Positions 1 through 12,249 of a DNA stretch of 64,000 bases are shown piece after piece. The notes beneath the pieces are model-generated. The model had not been told where the DNA came from, did not search any database, and saw only the letters and a program-made list of their open reading frames with translations. Source of the DNA: Immersiella caudata (Eukaryota; Ascomycota; Sordariomycetes; Sordariales; Lasiosphaeriaceae). The first letter of the stretch is position 1; every line of letters starts with the position of its first letter. The position numbers and the translations under genes were made by a program. Location of the stretch: contig JAULSU010000003.1 of the NCBI GenBank assembly GCA_030512335.1, positions 2,728,001-2,792,000 on the forward strand, read 5' to 3'.

Positions 1-1947
1 GGGGTATGAATGGTAATTAGGAGAATTTGGCCCTTGGCCAGCGACTTCCGCCCGCGAGGACAGCCCTGAGAGAACCTGGAAGTCTTCGGTGCAACAAACG
101 AGGAATGGCAGGAACCTTGACAGGACAACAGGTCGATAGGATTGTGATTCGTTCAGCTGCGTTTGATACCCTCTTCACGAATGAAAAGCTTTTGGTGTCT
201 GTCGCCCAATCGTCTGATTATGTCTTGGGGGGAGAGGGGCAAGTCGTCTTGGATGAGGGGATTTGGCCCAATCTTCCCCCTTCAGCGTGTTGTTGCAGCC
301 TTGTGCGGTACGTGGGGAGACGTGCCACTTCCAGCGTCCACCTGCTAGGGATAGCAACTTAGCTTGTCGCGATAAGACTTAACTTGCATGTTTATAGCTC
401 ACCTGTAGTTAAACAAGGTCCCTATTGACATTGAAACGACTCTCAGGTGAATGCGTCAAGGTACTCTTGAGAACACGAACTGCAATCGGGCTCGTCTAAA
501 CACAGAGTGGTCGCGGGGGGGGGGCTCATCAGTTGCAGCGGCGGTTAGGTCGATCGGCGCCAGGGTTGCTGTTGCAGTAAGGCCTGGTTGATGCCCAATT
601 ACATGGGTCCCTTGTACTGGGCATCTTGCTTCGACTTAATGAGATTCAGGGAACCGAAAACGACGGACTTGAATATCGTGATCTGCTGTGTTCCGAAACT
701 CTCACAGACAAGCCGCATCGAGACAAGGAATGGCGAATGACCACCGCCACCACATGGGCGCTGCAATGGCAAACCTTGTCCAGCCGTAATCAAGGAGCGA
801 CCGAGTCGAGTTGCGGTTGATGCATTGGGCCTGTGGAGAGGATCCAATCCGAAGACCCCCATGCAGCGGGCCTGTTTCAAACATTGAGGAAGCATCGCAG
901 GCGGAAGGAAGTAGAACCATCTCTGAGCTCAAGGCTTCACCTTCAAGTTTTTCGCGAACGGAAAACAGACATGGGGAAACAGGAAAAAGGAGGAAAAAGA
1001 AGATTGCAACCAGACAAAGCTTCGGCCGATTTGAAGAGCGAATGTTTGGCGCCACAACTCAAACCAGAAAGCCCCAGGGACAATTGGCAATCGACACGCT
1101 GGGTCTGGCCCCACCCGAAAGGTATCGCTGCGCTGCGACTGCACCTGGGCCAAGTAGCTTTACGTGCGCGATATATTGGCTTTCGTATGAAACAGCGGTC
1201 TCTTTCCTCACGCAGACAAGCTCGGTCAAGTGAAGATTTGTCTGCGTAGAGTTGGTGGTTGTTACAGGAGTACTGTGTAAGCAAATAGCCCTTTTCCCAA
1301 GCTGCGGGCCAGCAACCCAGCTCGAATCAGCGGGCACCACCTCAAGCAGAGGCGCCACAAGAGCAACCGGCAAGTCCACAAATTCGCACACCCAACAAGG
1401 GCAGCCATCTGTGTCTGCCATTGTCGAGCTCGTCCTGAGGCGATCTCCCTTTTGCTACTTGCTGCACGCCCTTTGCATTGTTTCTACGGCGCTTCGAACG
1501 TTTGTTAGACGTTCACGCTCAGCTCGACAGCCTCCGGCGCCCAGCGTGCTTTCCCCGCCTCCTCAGGTGTCTGACGGGAGCTCGGTGCCGCCGTGCTCAC
1601 AGCACGATCAAATCCCATTTCCACCCCCTTGCACTCTCCCCCCGTTCCTCGTCCCCCGGACCTGGATCACCATATTTGACTAGCCACGCCCGCGGTCCTT
1701 CCTGGTGCCCCCGTCTCGCCAGCTGCTCCCCAGCCGCCTAACGCGTCAGGCCAAGACTGGCCGGGCCCACTGACGCTACCTGAGCTACCCAGGCTCGAGA
1801 CTCGTCACTGGCCCGCTTCCGCCAGTCGCCAGGCGGGTCCCTCTTCCCCTCGAAAGCCCAAACCCGCCAACTTCGCCTCGAGTCGAAGACGACTCCTCAC
1901 CACCACAACGCATCTTCGCGAAGTGGCCCCTCGACCAGCCAGCAGCC
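1..1947. other. Intergenic region and probable 5' leader of the Yak1 gene
   Basis: No gene can be supported here. Open frames are short, overlap on both strands and resemble no protein family I know. A run of ten G lies at 515-524. From about 1490 the plus strand becomes rich in C and T, as is common in 5' leaders of filamentous fungi, so this part is probably untranslated leader of the kinase that starts at 1948. One ACGCGT site lies near 1741. Confidence 0.6.
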
Positions 1948-4863
1948 ATGGAGCAATGGCAGGCCTATACCGATTCTGCTGGCGCCGGAAGCTCGCGACG
2001 CTACAATGGCAGCGGAAGCCAGATGTCTCCGCGGGACTACAACAATGGCCAGATGCCGGCGCAACAGCAACAGCAACAGCAGCAGCCCCCGGCGGGTTTC
2101 AAGTACGACCAGTATCAGGGCGGTCTGAATCCGCAGCCCGCGTCGACGGCGTCGCCTGTCACGAGCCCACAGATGCGCGACAACAACGGCGACGTCAGCA
2201 TGCAAGATGCGTCCCAAGATCCGTACTCCAATGTCAAATACCCCATGAGACCTCACCACCAGCATCACCTGTCAGGCGGCCGCGCCTCGGGCATCCACTC
2301 CCCACAAGAACCTTCCGCCGCTGCACAGCGGTACTCCCCCATGGAGGTTCTTTCGCCCACATCGCCGTATGCGTCGAAGCCGGGAGCCAGCCAATACTCG
2401 CAGCAACCCGCGCAACGGCAATCACCGACGCGACAGTCTGATTATCAGGCGCAGCAGAGCCCGTACTATGGGTCCCGACAAGCAGTTACCCAGCTACCGC
2501 CAATCCACCCATACCAATCTGGACAAGACAGCTACTCACCCCTGAGCGCCATGGACGGGGCCTACGATCCCAAGTCGCCCCGGCGTGTAGGGCCACCCCA
2601 GCCTTTGCCTTTCGAGAAGGGCCCGGTACCTGAGCTCAAGAAGATCCGAAACCCAGGGGATCTGAAGCCCAAGGTCAACACGCAACCGGCCTTCCGTCGG
2701 GCAAACCCAGAAGGTGGCTTCATTAGCGTAAGTCTCCAGCCGACCGCCTTGAGGTTTGTATCTGACAATGCCTGCAGCCTCTCCAAGCGCTCACAGTCCA
2801 CCTCCCCGCGACCTACCGCATTTGTAACCCAAGCTTCAAATACGAATCGTCGCGGAATCCCCGTCGCGTGTTAACTAAGCCCAGCAAGGGCGTGAAGAAT
2901 GACGGCTATGACAATGAGGACAGCGATTATATTCTCTACGTCAACGATATCCTAGGCTCTGAGGAGGCTGGCCACAAGTACGTCTCTCGGCCTAGAGTCG
3001 GGGGTTACAGGCTAACACATTGGGCGCAGGAACCGCTATCTCATTCTGGACGTCCTCGGTCAAGGTACTTTCGGACAGGTCGTAAAATGCCAGAATCTGA
3101 AGACGCAAGAGGTTGTCGCCGTCAAGGTCATCAAAAACCGGACAGCCTACTTCAACCAGAGTATGATGGAAGTGTCAGTTCTTGACTTGGTATGACCTCG
3201 AACCCAACCCACTCCGATCGTCCATCCTGCCAATATACTAACGTCTGGCCAAAGCTAAACACCAAGCTTGACAAGAATGACGACCATCACCTCCTGCGAC
3301 TGAAAGACACCTTTATCCACAAGCAGCACCTTTGCTTGGTATTCGAGCTCCTGAGTGTGAATCTGTACGAGTTGATCAAGCAGAACCAGTTCCGCGGCCT
3401 TAGCACGACGCTTGTCCGCGTCTTTGCTCAGCAGCTCCTTAACGGCCTTGCCCTGCTGAACAAGGCGAGGCTTATCCATTGCGACTTAAAACCAGAGAAC
3501 ATTCTTCTCAAGAATCTCGAGAGCCCCATCATCAAGATCATTGATTTTGGATCGGCGTGCGATGAACGGCAAACGGTGTACACTTACATCCAGTCCAGGT
3601 TCTACCGATCCCCCGAAGTGTTGTTGGGGCTACCATACTCCTCAGCGATAGACATGTGGTCTCTGGGATGTATCGTCGTGGAGCTTTTCCTCGGCCTGCC
3701 TCTTTTCCCAGGCTCTTCCGAGTACAACCAAGTCTCCCGAATTGTCGAGATGCTTGGCAATCCTCCAAACTGGATGATTGAGATGGGCAAGCAAGCCGGC
3801 GAGTTCTTCGAGAAGAGACAGGACGAGTACGGCAGACGAACATACCAACTAAAGAGCATGGAACAGTACTCGCGGGAGCACGGCACCAAGGAACAGCCCA
3901 GCAAGAAGTACTTCCAAGCCAGCACATTGCCCGAGATCATCAAGTCATACCCAATGCCGCGGAAAAATATGAAGCAATCGGAGATTGACAGAGGTAGGCT
4001 GAAGCCAACACACCTTTTGAGAGGCTTAAACTAATCGTACTGTAGAAATGAACAACCGTGTCGCGTTCATTGATTTCGTCAGGGGGCTGCTGACGATCAA
4101 CCCACTAGAGCGCTGGTCTCCACAGCAAGCCAAGCTGCACCCCTTCATCACGCAGCAGAAATACACCGGACAGTTCGTTCCGCCCATGAACCTCAAGTCC
4201 AGCTCCTTGAACCGATCTCCGGCCCCTGGGACGCAACAGCAGCAGCAGGCGGAAGCACTCAGCAAGCAACGGGCTCAAGCTGCACAAGCTCAAGCAAATT
4301 CCGCCAGCCAGAATGCATACGCCTCGATGGCAGCTGCTGGACAATACCAGCAGCAGCCTCACCCGCAACAACAGTCTATGTATGGGAACAACAGTATTTA
4401 TTCACCTGGGGGCGGGCACCCCGGTCAGCCCCCCCCTTATGCGGCACAGCAAGCGGCATATGGAGGTCAGATGAATATGCAGCAACCACCTGTGCAGATG
4501 CCACCAGCAAACTACTCTGGGGTTCCGCAACAGAATATGTATTCTCAACAACAAAGACCGAGACCTCGGGCGTCGACGATGGAGCAGCAGCAGAGCGGCA
4601 TCCCAGCCGCCATCCAAAGGGTTGCCAGTCATCTTGACCCGAGCCAGCCAATCCGGCTGCAGCCCAGCCCGGCCTACTACCCGCCGCCACCAGATGGCAT
4701 GGCTGGTCTAGGAGAACCTTCAAACCGCCAAGGCGGAAGGAGAGGGAGTCGTGCTCAGCAAACTGGGCGGAATCCCAACCGCGACTTCATCCGTAACCTG
4801 GAAGAACGAACGCTCGAAGAGGGGTTCATGCCTAGTTCGAACAGTCAGAGCCCATGGCATTGA
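1948..4863 (+). CDS. yak1: Yak1/DYRK-family dual-specificity protein kinase
   Basis: Exons 1948-2727, 2778-2977, 3030-3189, 3255-3993 and 4046-4863 join to an 898-residue protein. The N-terminal ~300 residues are Ser/Pro/Gln-rich with a short polyGln run (near 2062-2087). The kinase domain follows: Gly loop GQGTFGQV (about 337-344), ATP-binding Lys359, catalytic loop HCDLKPEN with Asp457, DFG Asp477 and the DYRK autophosphorylation motif Tyr488-Thr-Tyr490. The C-terminal ~280 residues are Gln/Pro-rich. In yeasts and moulds Yak1 restrains growth and promotes stress responses when PKA/TOR signalling is low, moving between cytoplasm and nucleus. Joined frames recover the DYRK N-box region (PLQALTVHLPATYRICNPSF), which supports the first junction. 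The start is the first ATG of the open frame and has a good context (GCCATGG). Confidence 0.95.
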
Positions 4864-5730
4864 GCCCAAAGAATATTCAGGTAGCCCCCGCTCACTCTGA
4901 GTATGTTGCCACGGGGTCTGATTCCTCGCGAGACGAATGTGACTATCATGTGCTCAAGACACTTGACACACAGCCGAAATACTGGGGGTGAAGATGATGA
5001 AGATTGATATTCGTGGTAGTGGGGCTGTCTTCGAACGAAGGAAGGCGGATGAATGGACGATGTTGTACGGGTGGTTTGTTTGTTTGTGACGGGGATGACG
5101 GAATCACTGGAGGCAGGATGGGAGGCAGGAGGTAGGCAGGCATACACATTGGCTTCAAGCATCGTGGTTTTTCATGACGTTTTTGTCGTTTTCGCATTTG
5201 GCCTTGGCCTTTGGTCGTTATACCTTACCCTTGGGCTTTCAAATTGTCGCGTGTGTCTTCATGATGACTTTGATGGCGGGCTGATGCTGCTCTTTCGTGT
5301 CTCAACTTGAGTTCAGTTCAGGATGATGTGTAAGTAAGGTACTGAGCACTTGGCAGTAGTCCGCGGATGCCGGGGACTAGGCGTGGACAGAGGTCGCCTT
5401 GGCCGGTGTTTTTGGCATGGGGATAATAGTGCGCAGCATACGATGTCGGCAGAGAGGCCGTTTAGACGAGAAGATGAATAATGGATCAAGTTGAAAATGC
5501 AAGATCCAAGAGAAGAGACCCTGGTGTCTGCCAAAACCCTAACCCCCACTGCTCCAACACTCGAAGCTCAACTAGGGAAAGCCTGAGTGAGCCAACCTTT
5601 GACCTTCATTTTCACAAACGACGACGATAAATCCGCGGAGGAGAGTCTAATTTGGCTGGAGTAGTTTTTCTCCATTTAAACATTGCGCTCAACACCCAAA
5701 ACTTTACTCGACCTTTGGGCCGGTTTGGCG
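4864..5730. other. Intergenic region (yak1 3' side, ctu2 5' side)
   Basis: About 870 bases between two genes in the same orientation. It should hold the yak1 3' UTR and the promoter of the Ctu2 gene. I see no coding potential, RNA gene or repeat. An open frame continues upstream of 5731 to a TTG at 5683 but has no ATG there. Confidence 0.5.
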
Positions 5731-6933
5731 ATGGAGTCAAACCCCCCAGCAACCTCGCCCATGGCGGGGTTACTCACACGGCCCTGCGTCAAGTGCAAGG
5801 TCCAAGAAGCAACCCTCGAAAGCCGCTCTCAGCCCGTCTGCCGGCCCTGCTTCGTCAAATTCATCGCCAACAAATGCATTAAGCAAATCGGCATCCTCGG
5901 AAAGGAACTCCCCACCGGCGGCCCAACTTCCACCAACACGACCCGCCGATACGTCCTCGGCCTCTCCCGCGGCGTCTCCTCCACCGCGCTCCTCCACCTC
6001 CTCAACAAAAACGTCGAATTCCAACTCGCCAAAGCTCGCACCGCCCCCTTCGAGCTCGCCGTCATCTACGTCGACTCTTCCTCACTCTCTTCATCATTAC
6101 CCTCCTCAGAGGAAGACCCCCTCCTCCCCCTGCGCACCCGCTACCCCCGCTTCACCTACCACACCCTCCCCCTCTCCGCCGCCCTCTCCCTCCCCGCCAT
6201 AGACTGGTCCGCCCTCCCCCGCCTAGACCCGTCACTCCCGCCCGACCAGCGCATCCAATCCTTCTTCACCTCCCTCCCCACTGCCGCGTCACGCGCAGAT
6301 ATCCTCCGCCTCTTCACGAGGCATATCCTCCTCTCCACTGCGGTCTCGCTGGACGCACAGGCGTTGTTGTTGGGGCACAGCACCACGGCGCTGGCGGAGC
6401 TTACGTTATCGGAGACGGCGAAGGGGAGGGGATTTAGTTTGCCTTGGGTGATCAACGATGGTGGTGTCAGATACCCCTTTTCATATGGCGAGGGAGAGAT
6501 AGGGGAGGGGGAAAGGAAGAGGATACTGGTATATCATCCGCTGAGGGATGCGCTGAGAAAGGAGTTGGTTACGTACGCGACGCTCGTTGAGCCGCCGCTT
6601 ACGGGGTTGGTGGGTGATCAGAGGGCTGCGACGGATGGGGCGGTGGTGTCGCATAAGGATTTGAGCATTGAGGAGGTCATGTTTAGGTATTTTGCGGAGG
6701 TGGAGGAGAGTTATCCGAGTGTGGTGGCGAATGTGGCCAGGACGACGGGGAAGTTGGTTCGGCTGTTTAATAACGAGGAAGGAGAGGTAGAGCAAAAGGG
6801 GTGTGGGATGTGTGGAGTGCCGTTGGATGGAGAGGGTGATGAGCGGTGGAAAGGGGAGCTGGGGATTCAGGACGAGGAAGATGGGAAGAAGGGGAGATTG
6901 TGTTATGGGTGTGAGAGGTCTACTAGGGGGTGA
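5731..6933 (+). CDS. ncs2: Cytoplasmic tRNA 2-thiolation protein 2 (Ctu2/Ncs2)
   Basis: A single exon of 400 residues. Ctu2/Ncs2 pairs with Ctu1/Ncs6 to make the 2-thio group of wobble mcm5s2U in cytosolic tRNA-Lys, -Glu and -Gln, using sulfur passed on by the Urm1 pathway. An N-terminal zinc ribbon is visible (Cys19, Cys22, Cys37, Cys40), and a C-terminal Cys pair set (CGMC and CYGC) closes the protein. The PP-loop position reads LGLSRGVSST (about residues 76-85) instead of a full SGGxxS, which is normal for Ctu2: it is the non-catalytic partner, and Ctu1 carries the active loop. I chose ATG 5731 because the upstream extension offers only a TTG. The protein is somewhat shorter than yeast Ncs2 (about 490). 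Confidence 0.9.
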   Translation: MESNPPATSPMAGLLTRPCVKCKVQEATLESRSQPVCRPCFVKFIANKCIKQIGILGKELPTGGPTSTNTTRRYVLGLSRGVSSTALLHLLNKNVEFQLAKARTAPFELAVIYVDSSSLSSSLPSSEEDPLLPLRTRYPRFTYHTLPLSAALSLPAIDWSALPRLDPSLPPDQRIQSFFTSLPTAASRADILRLFTRHILLSTAVSLDAQALLLGHSTTALAELTLSETAKGRGFSLPWVINDGGVRYPFSYGEGEIGEGERKRILVYHPLRDALRKELVTYATLVEPPLTGLVGDQRAATDGAVVSHKDLSIEEVMFRYFAEVEESYPSVVANVARTTGKLVRLFNNEEGEVEQKGCGMCGVPLDGEGDERWKGELGIQDEEDGKKGRLCYGCERSTRG

Positions 6934-7276
6934 GGTGTCATGTCCCTGAGCTGCTTCACTCAGGGGCGGTGGAAACCAATAAAAATACGACTTGATAAAG
7001 CTGTTGGTTCTTGTTGGCCTGTCGAATGCCCCCCCCCCCCCCGTTGTCTTCCTCCAAACACCCCCCCCCTTTTGATCTTCCAAAACAACACCTGCAAGGT
7101 TCCTCCACTCTATATCTATGATTTAGATCCCGACATGTGGGGGTAAATCTGGTATATCCCGCGATAGAAGGAAAGTAGGCGTGAAGCTCAAGTCTTATAT
7201 AACGCAGAAGCAACGCTCTCATCCACCCCAAAGCAACGCCCTGTTCCATGAGAACACAAACAGATGACCGGCAATT
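6934..7276. other. Convergent 3' spacer between ctu2 and the Oac1-like gene
   Basis: A spacer between two genes that face each other. It should contain both 3' UTRs. It carries two C homopolymers, C14 at 7029-7042 and C9 at 7061-7069. Nothing else is recognisable. Confidence 0.6.
7029..7069. repeat. Poly-C tracts (C14 and C9)
   Basis: Fourteen consecutive C at 7029-7042 and nine at 7061-7069 on the plus strand, in the convergent spacer downstream of ctu2. The exact lengths may be affected by sequencing error in homopolymers. Confidence 0.8.
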
Positions 7277-8324
7277 CTAGACGCTCTTCAACGTAGATTC
7301 TGGTAAGATGCGCTCTTCAAGCTTCCTGATCAGCTTGTTCGTCTGCTCGGCTAGACTCAGTGTAAGAATAGTGTGTGGTAGAATACGGGCTAGATGAGGA
7401 AGGAAGCCCTTGTAGATGGCCAAGAATCCTTCCGTCTTGACGGTTTTGGCGAGGCAGTCAAAGACGCCCTTGTAGAGGTTACCGTTTTGGTTGTAGAGGC
7501 GAGACATGATGGTATCTGGCCGGGTTAGCTTGACGGATGGAAATGGGTGCTGGAAAAGGTTTACCTGGAGGGTGCATGACGACGCAAACAACGAATCCGC
7601 TGACTGTACTACTTGCCAGGTGAAGCGCTGGGCCTTCCTCCATCCCCAAATGCCTCACCAGCCGACGCTTTGCGAAGAAGTAGGTCGGCAGCTGCACGGA
7701 GCTCCCAAAGCCAGTTCGGATCATGGCTGCACCAACACCGCGGTACAACCCACGCACTCCCTCCCCCTTATAAATCTGCTTGAGACCGTCCCATGCGTTT
7801 CGGTAGTTGTGTTGCGTGCCCACGGGCAGGAAAGGCGAGAAGCTCTGAAGTCTGGTTTTGGCGAGGAAAAAGGGGCTGCCAGCGGCGGCGCCAAGCATAC
7901 CGGACGCCGCGCCGCAGAACATGTTGACACCTAAGCTCTGTGTCTTTGGATCTTTGAACAAGAATCCAGTGATGTTGCTGCGCATTGGCTCATAGAAGCC
8001 TAGCCGGCACCCGTTCAGCAACACTTGGTAGATGTATGCGCATCCCAACCCCCGGTAAACGCCGCGTAACCCCTCATTCCGCACGATGACAGACACGCCG
8101 TGAATCGGTCCCCGATAGTGATGCGGCTGATGGCCCTTGTCCTGAAGCTCGCCCTGAAGCTGCATGCGGATCTTGACCGTCTCGAAGGGATGTGTTGCGG
8201 TGACGGCGCCGCACGCGGCAATGCCGCCGGCGATGAATGCGCTGGGCGGGAGGAAAGAGCGGTGTTAGCGCGTCGCTTCCTCGCCATTGAAATACTTTCA
8301 GACTTACCCAGCCGTTGTAGACAT
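7277..8324 (-). CDS. oac1: Mitochondrial carrier, Oac1-type (oxaloacetate/sulfate/isopropylmalate)
   Basis: Exons 8324-8308, 8241-7565 and 7515-7277 (minus strand) join to 310 residues, the usual size of a three-repeat SLC25 carrier. Repeat signatures are visible: HPFETVKIRMQ in repeat 1, SPFFLAKTRLQ in repeat 2 and HPPDTIMSRLYNQ in repeat 3. The tiny first exon encodes only MSTTAG; it is needed to reach an ATG and its splice (GG|gtaagt) leads straight into the conserved GGIAACGAVTATHPFE segment. Overall resemblance is to yeast Oac1, which sits in the inner membrane and moves oxaloacetate, sulfate and alpha-isopropylmalate. Exact substrate is inferred from family, not shown. The gene is divergent from the Swd2 gene. 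Confidence 0.85.
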
Positions 8325-9185
8325 TCCTTCTGGCAGGTGCTGGTGCCCTTTCCCACAGTTGCTGTTTGAGAGCGTTGCGCTTTAAAACGGTTGATCGCGG
8401 GTCGTGGGGCTGACAGCAAACCACAGGGGAAATTGAGCATCGGCTATTAGCTTATACCGGAACCATGGTATGTAGAATAAGAACCCGCGAAGTGCTGACC
8501 GACCGCCGCTTGCTTGGACACGTACGCGACCCTCCAAAATAGGGAGAGGGAGAAGTTATTTTGTTGAAACAGCAGTGCAATGTTTGGTGAAGGGCAACCT
8601 GGATCAACTCCAAACTTCGTCCAGATCTCGCTCGCTGGAAATGACAGGGCCACGAAAAAGCGAAGCTTCAGCACGGGCCCTTCTCCGGCTTTCGGGGCCT
8701 GGGATGTGACCCCGAATTGACCGGCTCAGCCAAGCGAAATGCCGTAAGGCGAGAGCCCACTTTCCGTCCAGAATGATGCCGCCTGCAAAAGCATCCCGGA
8801 TGTTGGGTTCCTTGACGATCTGAACACAGGCGATTCGTGGCACTATATGACCTGCCTTGTCATACAGAGAATTACCGTGTTCCGTAAGTCACCACATGTA
8901 CCACACCGCTTCTACACTGATCACGTTACTTGCTACTTGGGCAATCAGGCTAGCTATGAGCTATAGGCAAGGCTGGATTTGGAAGGCGGTGAAGCGCTAG
9001 CGCCGTGTCACCAGCTACACCGCCCGGCGAAATTGGTCCTTTTGTGCCGGGAGGCGCCAAGCTTTGAGCTTCAGTCGCATGTTGCAACGCGTGTGCGCGA
9101 AGCAGGAAAGCAGGAAATGAGAATTGCAGCAATTCCGGAATTTCCCTAACCAACACTCTCCGAAAAGATTGGTGGACACAAAGGC
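8325..9185. other. Divergent promoter region (oac1 / swd2)
   Basis: About 860 bases between two gene starts pointing away from each other, so both promoters and 5' leaders must lie here. I see no supported coding sequence, RNA gene or repeat in it. Confidence 0.5.
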
Positions 9186-10417
9186 ATGACTTCGACTCCG
9201 ATGGATGTCGACGAGCCGGCGGGCGCGCCAACATTGAACATCACGCGCACTCTTGGTGTCAACATACCGAGCACCTCCAGAGTGAGCGATGTGATGTCTT
9301 CCTTCAGACCAACCAAGGTGCGCGCCGCTGACCGCCGTGTAATCCGATTTCGATTGACTTTCTGTGCATAGCTTTTCTCAAGGGACGACATCAAGGAAGG
9401 AAAAGAGCGACCACATGTTCTGTCAATCGACTTCGACGACCCGGGCGACCTGTGCATGACATCGGAAAGCGACGAGACGATCCAAATCTATAATGTCAAG
9501 GAGGGCCGTCATGACAAGAGCCTCCTGAGCAAAAAGTACGGTGTGAAGCTTGCGAAGTTCACTCATACAGCTTCAAGTATCATTTATGCCAGCACGAAAC
9601 AGAATGGTAGGCTTCTCAATCGTGGCACTTACCCACCGGGCTAATGGCTGGAGTAGACGCGATCAGATACCTTGCGACACACGACAACTCGTTCATTCGG
9701 TATTTTGAAGGCCATGAAGCCGCCGTCACTAGCCTTTCCCTTCACCCTGGATCCGACAATTTCATTTCCTGCAGTCTCGATAACACTGTGAGGCTGTGGA
9801 ATATGGGCACCAAGCAATGGAGCGCCAAGCTTCTCTTGAACAACCCAACCCTCGCGGCTTGGGACCCTTCAGGGTCGAGCTTTGCGATCGCATGCCCTGC
9901 CAGCGCCAGCCTGCTCCTTTATGATCACCGCAAGGTTGAAAAAGGCCCGTTCAGCACCTTCGACGTCCTGAAAGCCCGCGGACCAGCCGAACCGGAGGTC
10001 GCGTTCAGGGGTTATACACAGCTCGAATTTTCCAACGACGGAAAACACATCTTATTAGGCTCGAGAGGCGGCGGGCACTTCCTTCTGGACGCGTTTGACG
10101 GGAATCTGAAGGCATATTTGCGGAAACCTGCTGGTGGCACAAAACGGTCCGCCTCTGGTGAGGCCGAGCCAGGCACTCTGGAAAGCAGTGGTGACTGCTG
10201 CTTCTCGCCAGATGGGCGATACGTGCTGAGCGGGTCAAAGAAGGATCTCCTCGTATGGGATACGCTTTCGGTCACAGGCTCTAGCAAGGTACTGGAACCC
10301 GCATACGTTCTGGAGGAGAAACGAGAAGCCGCGGTGGTTTCCTACAACCCGCGGTACAACATGATCGCCACAGCGGATCAAGAGGTGATGTTCTGGCTTC
10401 CGGACCCGCATGCTTAG
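9186..10417 (+). CDS. swd2: Swd2/WDR82-like WD40 protein (COMPASS / cleavage factor subunit)
   Basis: Exons 9186-9317, 9372-9606 and 9657-10417 give 375 residues. The N-terminal segment SSFRPTKLFSRDDI, restored by the first splice, and the WD repeats (for example EGHEAAVTSLSLHPGSDNF) match the Swd2/WDR82 family. In yeast Swd2 is shared by the Set1/COMPASS histone H3K4 methyltransferase and the cleavage and polyadenylation factor, linking chromatin marking with 3'-end formation in the nucleus. The protein is modestly longer than yeast Swd2 (329), with an inserted Gly/Ser/Glu-rich loop (around GGTKRSASGEAEPG). Both introns are short (54 and 50 nt). Confidence 0.9.
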
Positions 10418-11191
10418 GGCATTCTTATTCTTATAGGAAACGGGGGGTGCAGGGGAGGAAGAGGGTCAGGACATGATACCCCTAAATGCATCCAAGGCGT
10501 ATGGGCGTTTGGGAGTGGACGGCGTTTAATGGGAAGAAGTCTCCTGGTTCGCGGTGTATTGCGGCGAGGGGGCGGGTCACCGAGTGGCTTTGGGCATGAT
10601 CTGCGATCCTCGTTTGGGATTCCAGCTGTTGAAAGGGTTAACGGTTTTGAATAATCGAGGCCAGCAAGGAAGGCGCTGTAAGAGGCCTGACTTGGAGACA
10701 CGGCAGGTGAGGTTTTCAACGATGAAAGTGCTGTCCATGGAAAGTTCAGTGCCACCAGAGGGGCAACCTACCCCTCCTAGTTGCAAATCATTGAATTTCA
10801 ATGCAAAGGTCTTTGGTTAGTGCAGGTGTTATGTAAGATACTTACATTGCATACATGGCGCAACTTGAACTACCAGGTAGGTACCAGCGATTCCAACAAA
10901 ATGTAATCTATGCCCCAAAGTTGATTTACTTTGAAGGGGTTCAACCTGTTTACCCCCCTATTCAGCTCCTCGCCCAAAACTCTTGCCCCGCATTCCGCAT
11001 TCCACCTAGCCCCACCATAGAGCACGGCCCTAAAACTCCATCTGCTCAAGTGCAATCCACCACGGTGATAACAACCAAGGCCAAGGTCAACAGCCCACGG
11101 CACGCAAAGAACCCATTTCCTCGACCACCGCACGCTTTCTCCTCCTCCAAAGTGACGCCCGGGGCATTCCACCCCAAGCAGGACCGCCAAG
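10418..11191. other. Intergenic region (swd2 3' side, srp9 5' side)
   Basis: About 770 bases. An open frame extends upstream of the SRP9 start through this region to 10855, but its translation resembles nothing and the SRP9 domain begins exactly at ATG 11192. I treat it as promoter and leader. Confidence 0.5.
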
Positions 11192-11733
11192 ATGCCATTT
11201 TACGCCAAATCCGAAGACTGGCTTCACCACTCTCAACTCCTCCTCGACGCTCGTCCCGAGACGGTACTTGCATTACCACTTTCCTTCCCGACTTGCAGTC
11301 TAACACTATTCAGACAACCGTAACGACCCGCTACCACATCAAACCCGCCCGTCGACGCACCAAAGCCGAAAAGGCCGCCGCCGCTGACGATGCCGAACCA
11401 CCCACAGCAACCGCAACACCCGAGAAGCCCCCCCGCGGCCACCTCGTCATCAAAACGTACGACCCCACCAGCGGCGTCTCGCTCAAGTATAAGACCTCCA
11501 AGGCGGCCGAGGTAGGGCGTCTGATTCAGATGCTGGGTGGGTTGGGGAGGAAAATGGCAGCGTTGCCTCCGGCGGAGGAGGCGGCTGTGGCAGAGGGCGG
11601 GGAGCCGGTGACGGGAGTTGTAGCTACAGAGGGCGGCAGTGGTGCGCAGACACCTCTTCCTGCTGCGACGGGGGCACAGGGTGGGAATGCGGGTGGTGGC
11701 GGGAAGGGGAAGAAGAAAAAGGGGAAGCGGTGA
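11192..11733 (+). CDS. srp21: Signal recognition particle protein SRP9/Srp21
   Basis: Exons 11192-11263 and 11314-11733 join to 163 residues. The first exon encodes MPFYAKSEDWLHHSQLLLDA, the typical start of an SRP9-domain protein, and splicing leads to ETTTVTTRYHIKPARR. A second conserved block follows (HLVIKTYDPTSGVSLKYKT). SRP9/Srp21 binds the Alu part of SRP RNA with SRP14 and helps pause translation while secretory ribosomes are brought to the ER. As usual in fungi the protein carries an extended low-complexity C-terminal tail, here Gly/Ala-rich and ending in a Lys-rich stretch. A longer unspliced frame starting near 10855 is less likely because it disrupts the domain. Confidence 0.88.
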
Positions 11734-12249
11734 GGTGGCCATTCCGGGTTTGGAATCTTGACTGAAGTTTGGGTTTATTCGGATCAGGGAAAATGGAAAC
11801 TAAAGATATCACATTTATAAGCCATGGACGGCAGAGAGAGTTTTGTGCAACGCTGAATTCCTAAGCCAAGCTACCTGCCTACTCATACATTTCCCCATTG
11901 ACTCATTTTCCTCTCCATTCCGTCAAGACAACCAATTGTTCCTCCCACGCTTCATACCATAACCTATGATGAGAATATTGCTTCTCCGTGCCCATGAGAC
12001 GCCCTAACGCCGCATATGTTCAACACAGCCGCGCGCAACACTTGCAAAGTGCGGGCTGTAGATTATCCAACATACATAACAAGTCTGACCCCATCCGCAG
12101 ACCAAAGCGACAGATCGCCTCCTCTCGCTCTATGCCAAGAGCTTCTGTAAAAGAGAGGAAAAAAAAGGAAAAACATCATATACAGGTTTGGGTATTAGTA
12201 AACAGAAATCGTGATGAGACATCAAGGGACGTGACGACAAACAAGAGGC
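11734..12249. other. Convergent spacer (srp21 / rnr2)
   Basis: About 520 bases between two genes that face each other. It should hold their 3' UTRs. No coding sequence, RNA gene or repeat recognised. Confidence 0.5.

Noticed and set aside
6481..7083. A 200-codon minus-strand frame across the 3' end of ctu2
   Set aside because: It is antisense to a well-recognised gene, and its His/Pro/Leu-rich translation is the mirror of that gene's codons.
10855..11191. N-terminal extension of the SRP9/Srp21 open frame
   Set aside because: The SRP9 domain begins at ATG 11192 in a different frame joined by a clean 50-nt intron; the extension has no similarity.
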